Assembly: GCA_009928785.1 (NCBI GenBank)
Contig: SABY01000010.1
Span: forward strand, 1 to 58,048
Direction: 5' to 3'
Length of the DNA stretch: 58,048 bases
Origin: Clostridia bacterium
GTDB lineage: Bacteria > Bacteroidota > Bacteroidia > Bacteroidales > 4484-276
The notes beneath the pieces are model-generated. The model saw nothing but the letters and a program-made list of their open reading frames with translations. It was not told the DNA's origin and searched no databases. The translations under genes and the position numbers were made by a program. Positions 7,843 through 16,300 of this stretch are shown piece by piece. Numbering within the stretch: the stretch's first letter is position 1; each line of letters starts with the position of its first letter.

Positions 7843-9138
7843 TTATCTTGGAGGCCCCCCGCCTCCACCTTTGTGTTCCTGCACAAATGGGCTGGAAGTT
7901 TCTTCAGTGGTTTTAGTTTCTTTCATGCTGCTGCCGCTCACTTTTTCCATAGATGTAACTACTAAGTCTCCTTCTTCCAATCCTGATACGATTTCAATTT
8001 TCGAACCATCATTTATCCCGATTTCAACAATCACAGGTTTTATCATGGCACCATCTTTTATCCAAACCCTTTTTTGATTTTCAGCCAATTCTTCTGTAGG
8101 AGGCCCTGATGGAGGAGATGAGGGAATATCGCTACCTGAAATTGCAGGTTCTTTGTTTCCCGGCATTGGCGGGGCTGAACCCTCTGTAAGGCTGCTCATA
8201 TATTCTTTCATTGATTCGCGCTCAGGTTGAAAACGAATAGCCTTGCCGGCCATAGTCAGTACATCGTTTGCTTCCTCCACGAAGTCGGTAATGGTGGCTG
8301 TCATCCCCGGTTTCAGTTTGAGTTTGGGGTTGGCCACTGTAACTATAACCGTATAGGTAATTACATTGGAAGACTCATTGGGTTGAAGCCTCACTTCAGC
8401 CACCTGTCCCGAAAAAGTATCGTCAGAAAATGCATCAACGGTAAATTCTACGCGCTGGCCCTTTTCAACCATTCCAATATCAGCTTCATCAACATCGGCT
8501 TCAACCTGCATGGTTGACAGGTCATTTGTAATGGTAAATAATTCGGGGGTATTCATGCTGGCAGCAACTGTTTGGCCTTCTTCAACGGCACGGTTTAGAA
8601 CAATGCCATCAATAGGCGCGTAAATCATTGCATAGCTTAGATTTAGTTGTGCCCTGTCCAGGTTAGCCTCGGCCGATTTTAAACCTGCCTTGCTGATTTT
8701 GAAACTGTAAACAGCCATGTCATAATCACTTTTTGGCAACACCTCATTTTCGAATAGTTGTTTAATTCGTTCCAGATTTGTTTCCTGGTATTCGTATTCA
8801 GCCTGAGCCCGCTCCAGGTCAGCTTCAACTGTTTCAAGGCTCGACTGTAAAGTAGATTTGTCCAACTCGGCAATAAGCTGGCCTTTTTTTACAACAGAGT
8901 TAAAATCAACATAGATTTTTTCGATAACGCCTGATACCTGGGTTCCAACGATTACGGTGTTGGTTGCTTCCAGCGTTCCGGTTGCAGTAATCGTAATGTT
9001 GACAGAACCTTTTTCAACCTTCACTGTTTCAAAAACATATCCGGAGGTTTCGTTTCTGAAGAGGTAAATCCCTGCTGCACTGAAGGCAGCAAGGATAAAT
9101 ACCATGAGAAAAATTATTCTTTTTTTATTTTTCATCAC
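7843..9138 (-). CDS. MacA/HlyD-family periplasmic adaptor (membrane fusion protein)
   Basis: 431 aa. One N-terminal membrane anchor (about 7-27), a biotinyl-lipoyl-like half (ITATGTLEATNTVIVGTQVSG), a helical hairpin (about 90-180), the second lipoyl half (APIDGIVLNRAVEEGQTV) and beta-barrel/membrane-proximal domains. A Pro/Ser/Gly-rich insert (about 318-345) and a C-terminal GGGGGPPR tail are unusual for MacA. First gene of the exporter operon, followed by the ATPase (49-bp gap) and the permease. It links the inner-membrane pump to an outer-membrane channel. Confidence 0.92.
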   Translation of the reverse strand: MMKNKKRIIFLMVFILAAFSAAGIYLFRNETSGYVFETVKVEKGSVNITITATGTLEATNTVIVGTQVSGVIEKIYVDFNSVVKKGQLIAELDKSTLQSSLETVEADLERAQAEYEYQETNLERIKQLFENEVLPKSDYDMAVYSFKISKAGLKSAEANLDRAQLNLSYAMIYAPIDGIVLNRAVEEGQTVAASMNTPELFTITNDLSTMQVEADVDEADIGMVEKGQRVEFTVDAFSDDTFSGQVAEVRLQPNESSNVITYTVIVTVANPKLKLKPGMTATITDFVEEANDVLTMAGKAIRFQPERESMKEYMSSLTEGSAPPMPGNKEPAISGSDIPSSPPSGPPTEELAENQKRVWIKDGAMIKPVIVEIGINDGSKIEIVSGLEEGDLVVTSMEKVSGSSMKETKTTEETSSPFVQEHKGGGGGPPR

Positions 9139-9197
9139 TAAAGTTTTTTTAATTATAAACTACATCTCGTACCAAGCTTGTTTTAATTTTCATGAAA

Positions 9198-9263
9198 CAA
9201 AAGTATTGCCTGATGGATGTAAATAAAAAAGAAATCAACGGACTTGATGGTTTTATCGATAGA
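9198..9263 (-). promoter_or_regulatory. LytTR-type direct-repeat promoter of the macA-ATPase-macB operon
   Basis: Minus strand: TCTATCGAT (9255-9263), 12 bp, TCCGTTGAT (9234-9242), a T6 tract, then a perfect TAnnTTTG box, TACTTTTG, at 9198-9205, again 28 bp downstream of the second repeat. The repeat lies 96 bp from the macA start, so the leader is about 25 bp longer than in the sister promoters. The distal half-site is the most diverged of the five. Confidence 0.75.
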
Positions 9264-9309
9264 ATATAATGTTCTATCAACAAATAATTTTTTATAATGC
9301 TACTATTAT

Positions 9310-9576
9310 TCAATCGTTTCCAAACAGGCTCATCACAATGTTTAAGGTTGCTGCTGACTCAACTCCAAAAGTTGAACTTGAAGGATAAAAGGAGACAAAC
9401 AGCAATTTATCATCCCATTCGCCATTTGCAACCTCCGACACATCGCTTAAATCCGAATAAATTTTCTCGTGATTCATTTTTATTATCTTGGTTTTTCTTA
9501 TACCCATGAGCAAAAACAACCCTGCTTTAAAAATATGCTGTATAAAAATTGGGGTGTGTGTTTGCCAGATTTTCAT
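9310..9576 (-). CDS. possible small protein downstream of the ASST-like gene (unrecognised)
   Basis: An 88-codon frame starts 5 bp after the stop of the ASST-like gene; a second in-frame ATG at 9477 (MNHEKIYSD) would give 55 residues. The N-terminal half is hydrophobic and basic, the C-terminal half acidic then mildly hydrophobic (ESAATLNIVMSLFGND). I do not recognise it and ribosome-site support is weak. It could be a real last gene of the operon or chance. Confidence 0.3.
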   Translation of the reverse strand: MKIWQTHTPIFIQHIFKAGLFLLMGIRKTKIIKMNHEKIYSDLSDVSEVANGEWDDKLLFVSFYPSSSTFGVESAATLNIVMSLFGND

Positions 9577-9581
9577 TAGAT

Positions 9582-11279
9582 TTATTTTACAATAAACTTT
9601 TTAGTGATAATACCATTTTCATTGTCAAGTATCAGGAAGTAAATTCCCGACTTAAAATTGCTGATGTCAATTTTTGAATTTTGAGATAAATCTTTAGTAT
9701 CCGAGTAAACAACATCTCCTAACAAATTCACTATTTGCAGGCTGGAAGCGCTGGAACTGGGTTCACCAAGGATAATAGTGATAAAATCAGAAGAAGGATT
9801 TGGATAAAAGCTTAAAACATTCTTTCCAGACACAGGATTTTCTATTCTCAGGCTGTAGGTCTCACAATCATAACTTAATGGATTGATTTCGATGGGCTCA
9901 CCCGGGCTCAGATCATAATTTTGCAAGCCCTCGTAATCGGCAGCATATCTTTTTATTCTGAAAACTGAATTCGGGTTGCCATTTGGAGGTGAACCCCCTG
10001 GCTGTTCCCCTTGCGCAAAAGGACCATTGATGCTCACTGGATTGATATACTCCCACAAAACATTCCCATCCAAATCCACTTCAAAAAAGTGCCCGTTGGG
10101 GCCTTCGCAAATCAGCAGGTTTCCATTGGGCATTTGTTCGGCTCCTGAGATATTCATCGCATAAAAGGAGCCTGGATCATCAGCAAGATATTGCCATGAA
10201 AGGTTTTCGGGAAGATAAGTTCCATCGCTGGCTTTAACGTAATGTCCCTCACCATCCATCACAGCTTCGATGGCATCCACTGATGAATAATTTCCTCCGG
10301 GCCGGTTTTGACCATTGTTGAAAACCATAATTTTTCCTTCATCCGGATAACCGGGCTCAATCCACCGTGCATCGTGCTGGCCAAAAAACGCTTGATCTGC
10401 ATCTATTCCATTTTGGTAGGCCTGCGGGTTTCCCCACCTGAAAAGCAAGTCTCCTCCCATCCCTGAATTTCCGCCCGAATTTCCGGTAGCTTCTTCTGTG
10501 GTGGTGCTATGGTCGATAATCCATACCTCATGGAAGTTGTGATTGCTCAATATAATCTGATTCAGCTCAGGATTATAATCCACCGAATTGATGTGCAACC
10601 AATCGCTACTTTGAGGGCCACCAGCAGCAAAGTTCAGGTTAATTAATTCAGGGTGATCGGCCACAACACCAAAATTATTTTGGCTTTCATCAAAATCCTG
10701 AACAAGGTGATCCCAAGCATACCATTCCCACACAATATTTGCTTCGTTTGTACCCACAGCTTCAATTTCGATAATCTTTTCCGACCATAAACTTGTTTGT
10801 ACGGTAGCCGGATTTCGACCTGCGGTGATCGCTTCGGCAGGAGTTTTTAAATCCCAGACAATAACCAGAATATTTCCGTTTGGAAGATATTCGATATCGT
10901 GGTGCTGACACTGCACATTGTTGCTGAGTATGTACGACCAGATAACTTCATTATTCTCATCAATCCGCTCAACGATACCTCCACTACCCCCGGCATTAAA
11001 GGTTTGATTATTTACATTTCCTGTACGAAGCAAAGTGCCGTCATCGATCAAATAGACCGAATGTGCCGGACGAAAATCACTGCTCCAACTGTGAATTAAT
11101 TTCCCGCAATTGTCGATCAAATAGGTTTCGGTGTAAGGTAAGGGTGCAAACAGAGTATAACCATTGTATGCTTCCTGACTATTCAAAAACCAGCCAATGG
11201 TTTGCTCCTGTGCTTTTAAACCGGTAACTGCAAATATCCAACACAAGGTAACTACTATGATAAATTTTAATTTTGTCAT
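9582..11279 (-). CDS. arylsulfotransferase (ASST)-like secreted protein with T9SS sorting tail
   Basis: 565 aa. A Sec signal peptide ends near LKA, then a beta-propeller-like region with His-containing motifs typical of the ASST/arylsulfate sulfotransferase family (QHHDIEYLPNGNILV near 125-140, DWLHINSVDYNPE near 225, GQHDARWIEPG near 300, ISGAEQMPNGNLLICEGPNG near 380). The last 80 residues are a type A T9SS tail (FYPNPSSDF...SGIYFLI...KKFIVK). Bacterial ASSTs move sulfate between phenols without PAPS. Many Bacteroidota relatives are uncharacterised, so the reaction here is an inference. It overlaps the upstream DUF1566 gene by 4 bp (ATGA), so the two are translationally coupled. Confidence 0.88.
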   Translation of the reverse strand: MTKLKFIIVVTLCWIFAVTGLKAQEQTIGWFLNSQEAYNGYTLFAPLPYTETYLIDNCGKLIHSWSSDFRPAHSVYLIDDGTLLRTGNVNNQTFNAGGSGGIVERIDENNEVIWSYILSNNVQCQHHDIEYLPNGNILVIVWDLKTPAEAITAGRNPATVQTSLWSEKIIEIEAVGTNEANIVWEWYAWDHLVQDFDESQNNFGVVADHPELINLNFAAGGPQSSDWLHINSVDYNPELNQIILSNHNFHEVWIIDHSTTTEEATGNSGGNSGMGGDLLFRWGNPQAYQNGIDADQAFFGQHDARWIEPGYPDEGKIMVFNNGQNRPGGNYSSVDAIEAVMDGEGHYVKASDGTYLPENLSWQYLADDPGSFYAMNISGAEQMPNGNLLICEGPNGHFFEVDLDGNVLWEYINPVSINGPFAQGEQPGGSPPNGNPNSVFRIKRYAADYEGLQNYDLSPGEPIEINPLSYDCETYSLRIENPVSGKNVLSFYPNPSSDFITIILGEPSSSASSLQIVNLLGDVVYSDTKDLSQNSKIDISNFKSGIYFLILDNENGIITKKFIVK

Positions 11280-12841
11280 TTTTTAATAAATTTCCTTGAT
11301 GAGACATTGCCTTCATTTTGAAGAATCACAAAGTAAATTCCGGGATTGAACTCGCTTACATCTATTGTTATTCTTGTGGAAAAATCTTCACTTTCCGAAT
11401 AGATTACTTCTCCGAGTATATTCACAATTTGCAGGCTGGAAGTTGATGCCTTGGTTTCTCCCATCTCAACTGTGATATTATCCGTAGCCGGACTTGGATA
11501 AATATTCAAGTTGTTTTCGTTCAATTTCAAATCATTTATTCCCGTTGAAGTGTCTGCATCTCTTACCAGTCTAACATAATTGTATATCCGTATCACATCG
11601 CCTTGCGGACCATGGCCATAGGGCCAATCTTCCGGGTTTCCGGTTTTGGGGTCGCTGCGCTGGGCACCGGCACCATGCACATCCATCAAGTTGTAATTAC
11701 CTGATCCCGGAGGCATTTCCTCCATCCAACCGAGGGCTTCGCCAAAACAAACATAAGCACCAAAACCACCTTCATTTTGTGTCCAATTGGCATGGGTAGT
11801 TCCTGTCCAGTAAAATGGATAATTCACTTCACCACCTTCATCTATAATTGTGGAGCAATAAAAAAGCGGATCAATGGCTGCCGAGTTGGTTACAGAAGGC
11901 GCGCGCTCGTAATCCAGGATGCTTTGTAACTCTTTTGCATTGGGCAAACGCCAATCATCAAAACCGGCATAGTTAAAGATTTCGGCATAGTTCAGGGCAT
12001 CTTCCCAAACCATTCCTTCGCCATCATCATCCTGCCTCCACATCAATCCTGTGGCCTTGTCGGTGATAGTTCCGTTGCCATTGTCTTCAAAATCATTGAT
12101 GCCATAATCGGTATTTCCCCTCACATACATCACATAAAACTGTTTGTCCACGATTTGTCCGGGCATAGGGCCGGTTGGATACCCTTTGATACGACCATCG
12201 GCAAAGTTAACCCCAAACATGGTTTCAGCACCCATCATGGTGGTGCCGACATACAAATTGGATGAAGCCAATTGTGCATCGATGATGCGTTCGCCGGCAC
12301 TTTCGTCGCCGTAGGCAAAATCGAAATAATCGGTGTTGAGAAATGGAACTAAATCCTCTGTTGAGCCTTCATATCCACTGGGGTCGATGCCACTGAAAAT
12401 GATGAGTGAATACATCTCTTTGATTGACGGCAAGCGCCAATCGGTGTAACCAGCCAAATTAAAATTGGCGGCTCCGGCCATGGCCTCGTCGTAGGACATT
12501 TTATCCTGATAATCGATATCGCCATCGCCATCCATATCGGGGCTTTGTTGCCACATGAGTCCAGTAACTAAATCTGTAACTGTGCCATCGCCATTGTCCT
12601 GATAGCTGGGTGCATTGCCGGTGTAGTTAGCATCTTGACCATAAAAAGCATCACCGGGAGCGGGTGCTGGAATTTCCACAATTGTGTCGTAGAATAGTTG
12701 TTGGTCGGTGTCCACGATAGGGAAGGTCAGACTTGTTTGGGCTATTCCATTTGAAAAAGAAAGGAAAAGTGCCATTGCAAAAAGCATGGAAAAAAAAGTG
12801 CTTTTTGAAGTTCGCGCTGCTGTGTTTGTGTTGAAATTCAT
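11276..12841 (-). CDS. DUF1566 (Lcl C-terminal domain) protein with T9SS sorting tail
   Basis: 521 aa. An N-terminal signal is cleaved near GIAQ, and the start LTFPIVDTDQQLFYDT is paralogous to the lipoprotein at 3660-5108. Two DUF1566 repeats follow (about 85-250 and 255-430), the first with an acidic DMDGDGDIDYQDK loop that resembles a Ca-binding dockerin-like segment. The C-terminal 75 residues are a T9SS type A tail (IYPSPATDN...GIYFVIL...RKFIKK), similar to that of the next gene, ASST. First gene of a two-gene operon under a LytTR-type promoter. Probably displayed at the cell surface; its function is unknown. Confidence 0.88.
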   Translation of the reverse strand: MNFNTNTAARTSKSTFFSMLFAMALFLSFSNGIAQTSLTFPIVDTDQQLFYDTIVEIPAPAPGDAFYGQDANYTGNAPSYQDNGDGTVTDLVTGLMWQQSPDMDGDGDIDYQDKMSYDEAMAGAANFNLAGYTDWRLPSIKEMYSLIIFSGIDPSGYEGSTEDLVPFLNTDYFDFAYGDESAGERIIDAQLASSNLYVGTTMMGAETMFGVNFADGRIKGYPTGPMPGQIVDKQFYVMYVRGNTDYGINDFEDNGNGTITDKATGLMWRQDDDGEGMVWEDALNYAEIFNYAGFDDWRLPNAKELQSILDYERAPSVTNSAAIDPLFYCSTIIDEGGEVNYPFYWTGTTHANWTQNEGGFGAYVCFGEALGWMEEMPPGSGNYNLMDVHGAGAQRSDPKTGNPEDWPYGHGPQGDVIRIYNYVRLVRDADTSTGINDLKLNENNLNIYPSPATDNITVEMGETKASTSSLQIVNILGEVIYSESEDFSTRITIDVSEFNPGIYFVILQNEGNVSSRKFIKK

Positions 12842-12870
12842 TGTTATTTCGTTTTTGTGATTTAATGATG

Positions 12871-12936
12871 CAAAAATAATCCGCCATTGATCGGAGAAAA
12901 AATCAAATCAACGAAATGAAGGTTTTTATCAATAAA
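12871..12936 (-). promoter_or_regulatory. LytTR-type direct-repeat promoter of the DUF1566/ASST operon
   Basis: Minus strand: TTTATTGAT (12928-12936), 12 bp, TTCGTTGAT (12907-12915), a T6 tract, then TATTTTTG (a perfect TAnnTTTG -7 box) at 12871-12878, 28 bp from the second repeat and 66 bp from repeat to start codon. Confidence 0.78.
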
Positions 12937-13144
12937 CCAGGTGTATTTGCCCAAAGTGGTGAAATTAGTAAACCCGGAATATGATTTGCTACCCCTTGCC
13001 ACCAATGAAGATTTTAATCCAAAACAAAGTGAGACATTATTTCCTCATCGGCATCTGTGGCCGCTTTCCTAATCACCAACGTAAACGGGCGGATTATAAA
13101 ATCATTCACCCAGCTCCGGCAAGCAAAACAACAACATCATCTCC

Positions 13145-13213
13145 TTGCGTAAATATCCGATGGCACTACAGCGCCTGAAAGAAAGTGCCGAAAAGGCTAA
13201 GATTGAACTCTCA
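13145..13213 (+). pseudogene. dnaK fragment
   Basis: The plus strand reads [19 protein letters not shown] followed by IELS. This matches the highly conserved DnaK/Hsp70 segment '[23 protein letters not shown]' with two or three changes. The similarity stops abruptly on both sides, and the frame runs on through unrelated residues to a TGA at 13280-13282. The gap between 12,945 and 13,396 otherwise holds no gene I can support, so this looks like a stranded remnant of a rearrangement. Confidence 0.8.
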
Positions 13214-13353
13214 AAGCTCCAACGCCAAACACATCATTTACTGGCATTTAGCAAGAAGTTTTTAACAACCCGCTTCGGGTGAAGGCATTTATAGTAGTTT
13301 TAGTGCCTTTTTATTAATGATAATTTTAAATTACTTTAATAGGCTGGTCGCAC

Positions 13354-13361
13354 TATTTTTG
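13354..13361 (+). promoter_or_regulatory. candidate -7 box before the surface-protein array
   Basis: TATTTTTG fits the Bacteroidota TAnnTTTG element and lies 35 bp before the ATG of the first giant secreted protein. I saw no clear -33 TTTG at the usual distance, so this is tentative. No LytTR-type repeat is present here. Confidence 0.45.
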
Positions 13362-13396
13362 GCATCTTTGTACCTATCAATTAAAAAAACATTTTT

Positions 13397-16300
13397 ATGC
13401 AAAATATTTTACTTTTCAGAATAATCTTTGCCGTACTCCTATCCTTTCCCCTGGGAGCTTTTGCACAGTTGCCCACTGGCTGGGAGGGCGATACCGACAT
13501 CGTTACGGCGCCTGAGGCAACCATTGTTTTTGAAGGCACCTACAGTTGCAGCATCCAGGTGCTTAGCGGCACACAAGCCAATTGCGACCTGAGCAATCTT
13601 AATAATCTCACCGTAACCCCTGGCGCAAGCTTCAAAGTTGCCTTTCATTATTTCACCAGCGAGCATGTGCGGTTGCGGGCTGCCATCGACTGGAGCAATG
13701 GCTCGGCCACTTATGCAGCCAACTATGCCGGCCCCACTACCACCGGCGACTGGGAAGAATTTGTGTGGGAAGAGGTGGTTCCCGCCGATGCAACCACCGC
13801 CAATGTGCGCATCCGCTGCTATGATGTGAGTGGCTTTGCGGCGCCTGAAACACAATATGTCGATCAGGTAACTTTTGAAAGTCCGGTAGGAACACCGCAA
13901 GAAGTTTTCAACGGAAACTTTGAACTGTGGCCGTCGGCGCAGCCCGAACCGTCAGAATACCCAGCCAACTTTGATGCACAAGCCACCCAACAGCAAGTGG
14001 ATTTGTCGTGGACAGATGCCGGCGGCAGCCAACTGCCCGACGCTTATCTGATCCTGGCTCGCACTGATTTGAATTTCGTTGTGCCCCAAGACGGAACTTT
14101 TGTTCCAAATGATTACGATTTTAGTGATGGCACAGGAGCTGCCAATGTAGCTTTTGGAGCACAGGCTTTTTCATTTTTTGATATGATGCCTTCCACCACC
14201 TACTATTTTCGCATTTATCCCTACACCAATTCCGGTAGTAATACCGATTTTAAAACCGATGGCACAGCACCGTCAACCTCTGCCACCACCGGAGTAGCGG
14301 AGCCGGAGCTTATAGTAACAGCCCCGGTCGCAGGCAACAATTGGTTTGCAGCAGCAACGTACAATATTACCTGGCAAGCTTCCAATGTACAAGGTGAGGT
14401 GCTGATAGAACTTACTGCCGATGCCTCTACCGGAAATCCTGACTGGGAGCAGCTCGCCACCACCAACGCCAACGCCGGAACCTACAGTTGGGATATTCCG
14501 CCCCAGCAGCCCACAGGCAGCGATTACCAAATCCGCATCAGTGGCGTTACAACCACCATTAGCAGCCTAAGCGGAATATTCAGCATATTGCCGGCTCCTG
14601 AAATCTACGACATCGTTATCAACGAAATAATGTACAACCCTCCGGTGGAATTGGGAAATGATGATTATTACGAGTTTCTCGAGCTTTACAACAACGACAC
14701 TGAAACGGTTGACCTTACGGGATGGACATTTATAAATGGTATTGACTTTGCGTTCCCCACAGGCACAGTGCTGCTGCCGGGCGAATATCTGGTAATCGCC
14801 AAAAATCCCGATACCATCATGGCGTATTATGGTATTAGTGATGTATTGGGACCTTTCGAAAATCTTACCGGCCTCAACAATACCGGCGAGTTGGTAGCGC
14901 TGGGTAATGCCGCCGGGTACGTGGTAGATGAGGTGGAATATGCTGATGGCGCTCCCTGGCCAACCAGTCCCGATGGTGATGGCCCTTCGCTTTCGCTGAT
15001 TAATCCCAACCTCGACAACAGCCTGCCCGAAAGCTGGGAACCAAGCATCGTTCCCTATGGCACACCCGGCAATCCAAACTCTTCGCTGGAACCATTGCTT
15101 GTGGTGACCTATCCCAATGGCGGCGAAAATCTGTACCGCGGAACGACCTACAATATCACCTGGAACTTTGCAGAATTTGCCGGCAATATCGACATCGAAC
15201 TCATCAATACTGCGGGTGCTAATGAAGTGCTTGCCGAAGAAATAGATGTAACGCTGCAAAGCTGGGAATGGACAATTCCGGCAGATCAAATTATTGGCAC
15301 CAGCTACTACATTCAGATTTCTGATGCGGCTACCCATACGCTCACCGACATGAGCGATGCTGCTTTTTCGATTATCGATGAGCCAGAAGTGCCGGCAATC
15401 GTTATCAACGAAATCATGTACAACCCACCCGTGGAATTGGGTGATGATGATTATTACGAATTTCTGGAACTTTATAATAATGACAATGTAGCCGTTGACC
15501 TTACGGGATGGACATTTACAAGCGGTATCGACTTTACTTTTTCGGATGGCACAATGCTTCAGCCGGATGAGTATTTGGTAATAGCCAAAAATCCCGACAG
15601 CATTATGGCTTACTATGGAATTAGCAATGTAACAGGCCCTTTCGAAAATACATCAGGCCTCAACAATAGCGGCGAAATGGTAACCCTGGGCAATGCAACA
15701 GGCTTTGCCGTGGATATGGTGGAATATTCCGATAGCGATCCCTGGCCTATTGCGCCCGATGGTAATGGTCCGTCGCTTTCGCTGATAAACCCTGACATGG
15801 ACAACAGCCTGCCCGAAAGCTGGCAGCCAAGCATTGTACTGTATGGAACGCCCGGCAATCCAAACACTTCGGCGGAACCGTTGCTTGTGGTGACCTATCC
15901 CAATGGCGGCGAATACCTTTACAGAGGTATGACTTACAACATCACCTGGAACTATTCTCAATTCTCCGGAGATATCGACATCGAGCTTATCAATACTGCG
16001 GGTAATAACCAAATTCTCGCCGAAGATGTGGATGGTTTGCTTCAGAGTTGGGAATGGACAATTCCGGCAGGACAAACTATTGGCAGCAGCTACTTTATTC
16101 AAATTTCTGATGCCGCAACGCAAACACTCACCGATATGAGCGATGCGGCTTTTTCCATCATCGACCAGCCCGAAATACCTACGCTGGTGATTACGGAAAT
16201 TATGTACAATCCTCCTGAAAGCGGAACAGACTCCCTGGAGTTTATCGAAATCTATAACAACGGTAACGACGAAGCCATCCTTACGGGATATAGTTTTAGC

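Noticed and set aside
12981..13178. 65-codon plus-strand frame before the surface array
   Set aside because: No similarity, no ribosome site, and it overlaps the dnaK fragment in a different frame.
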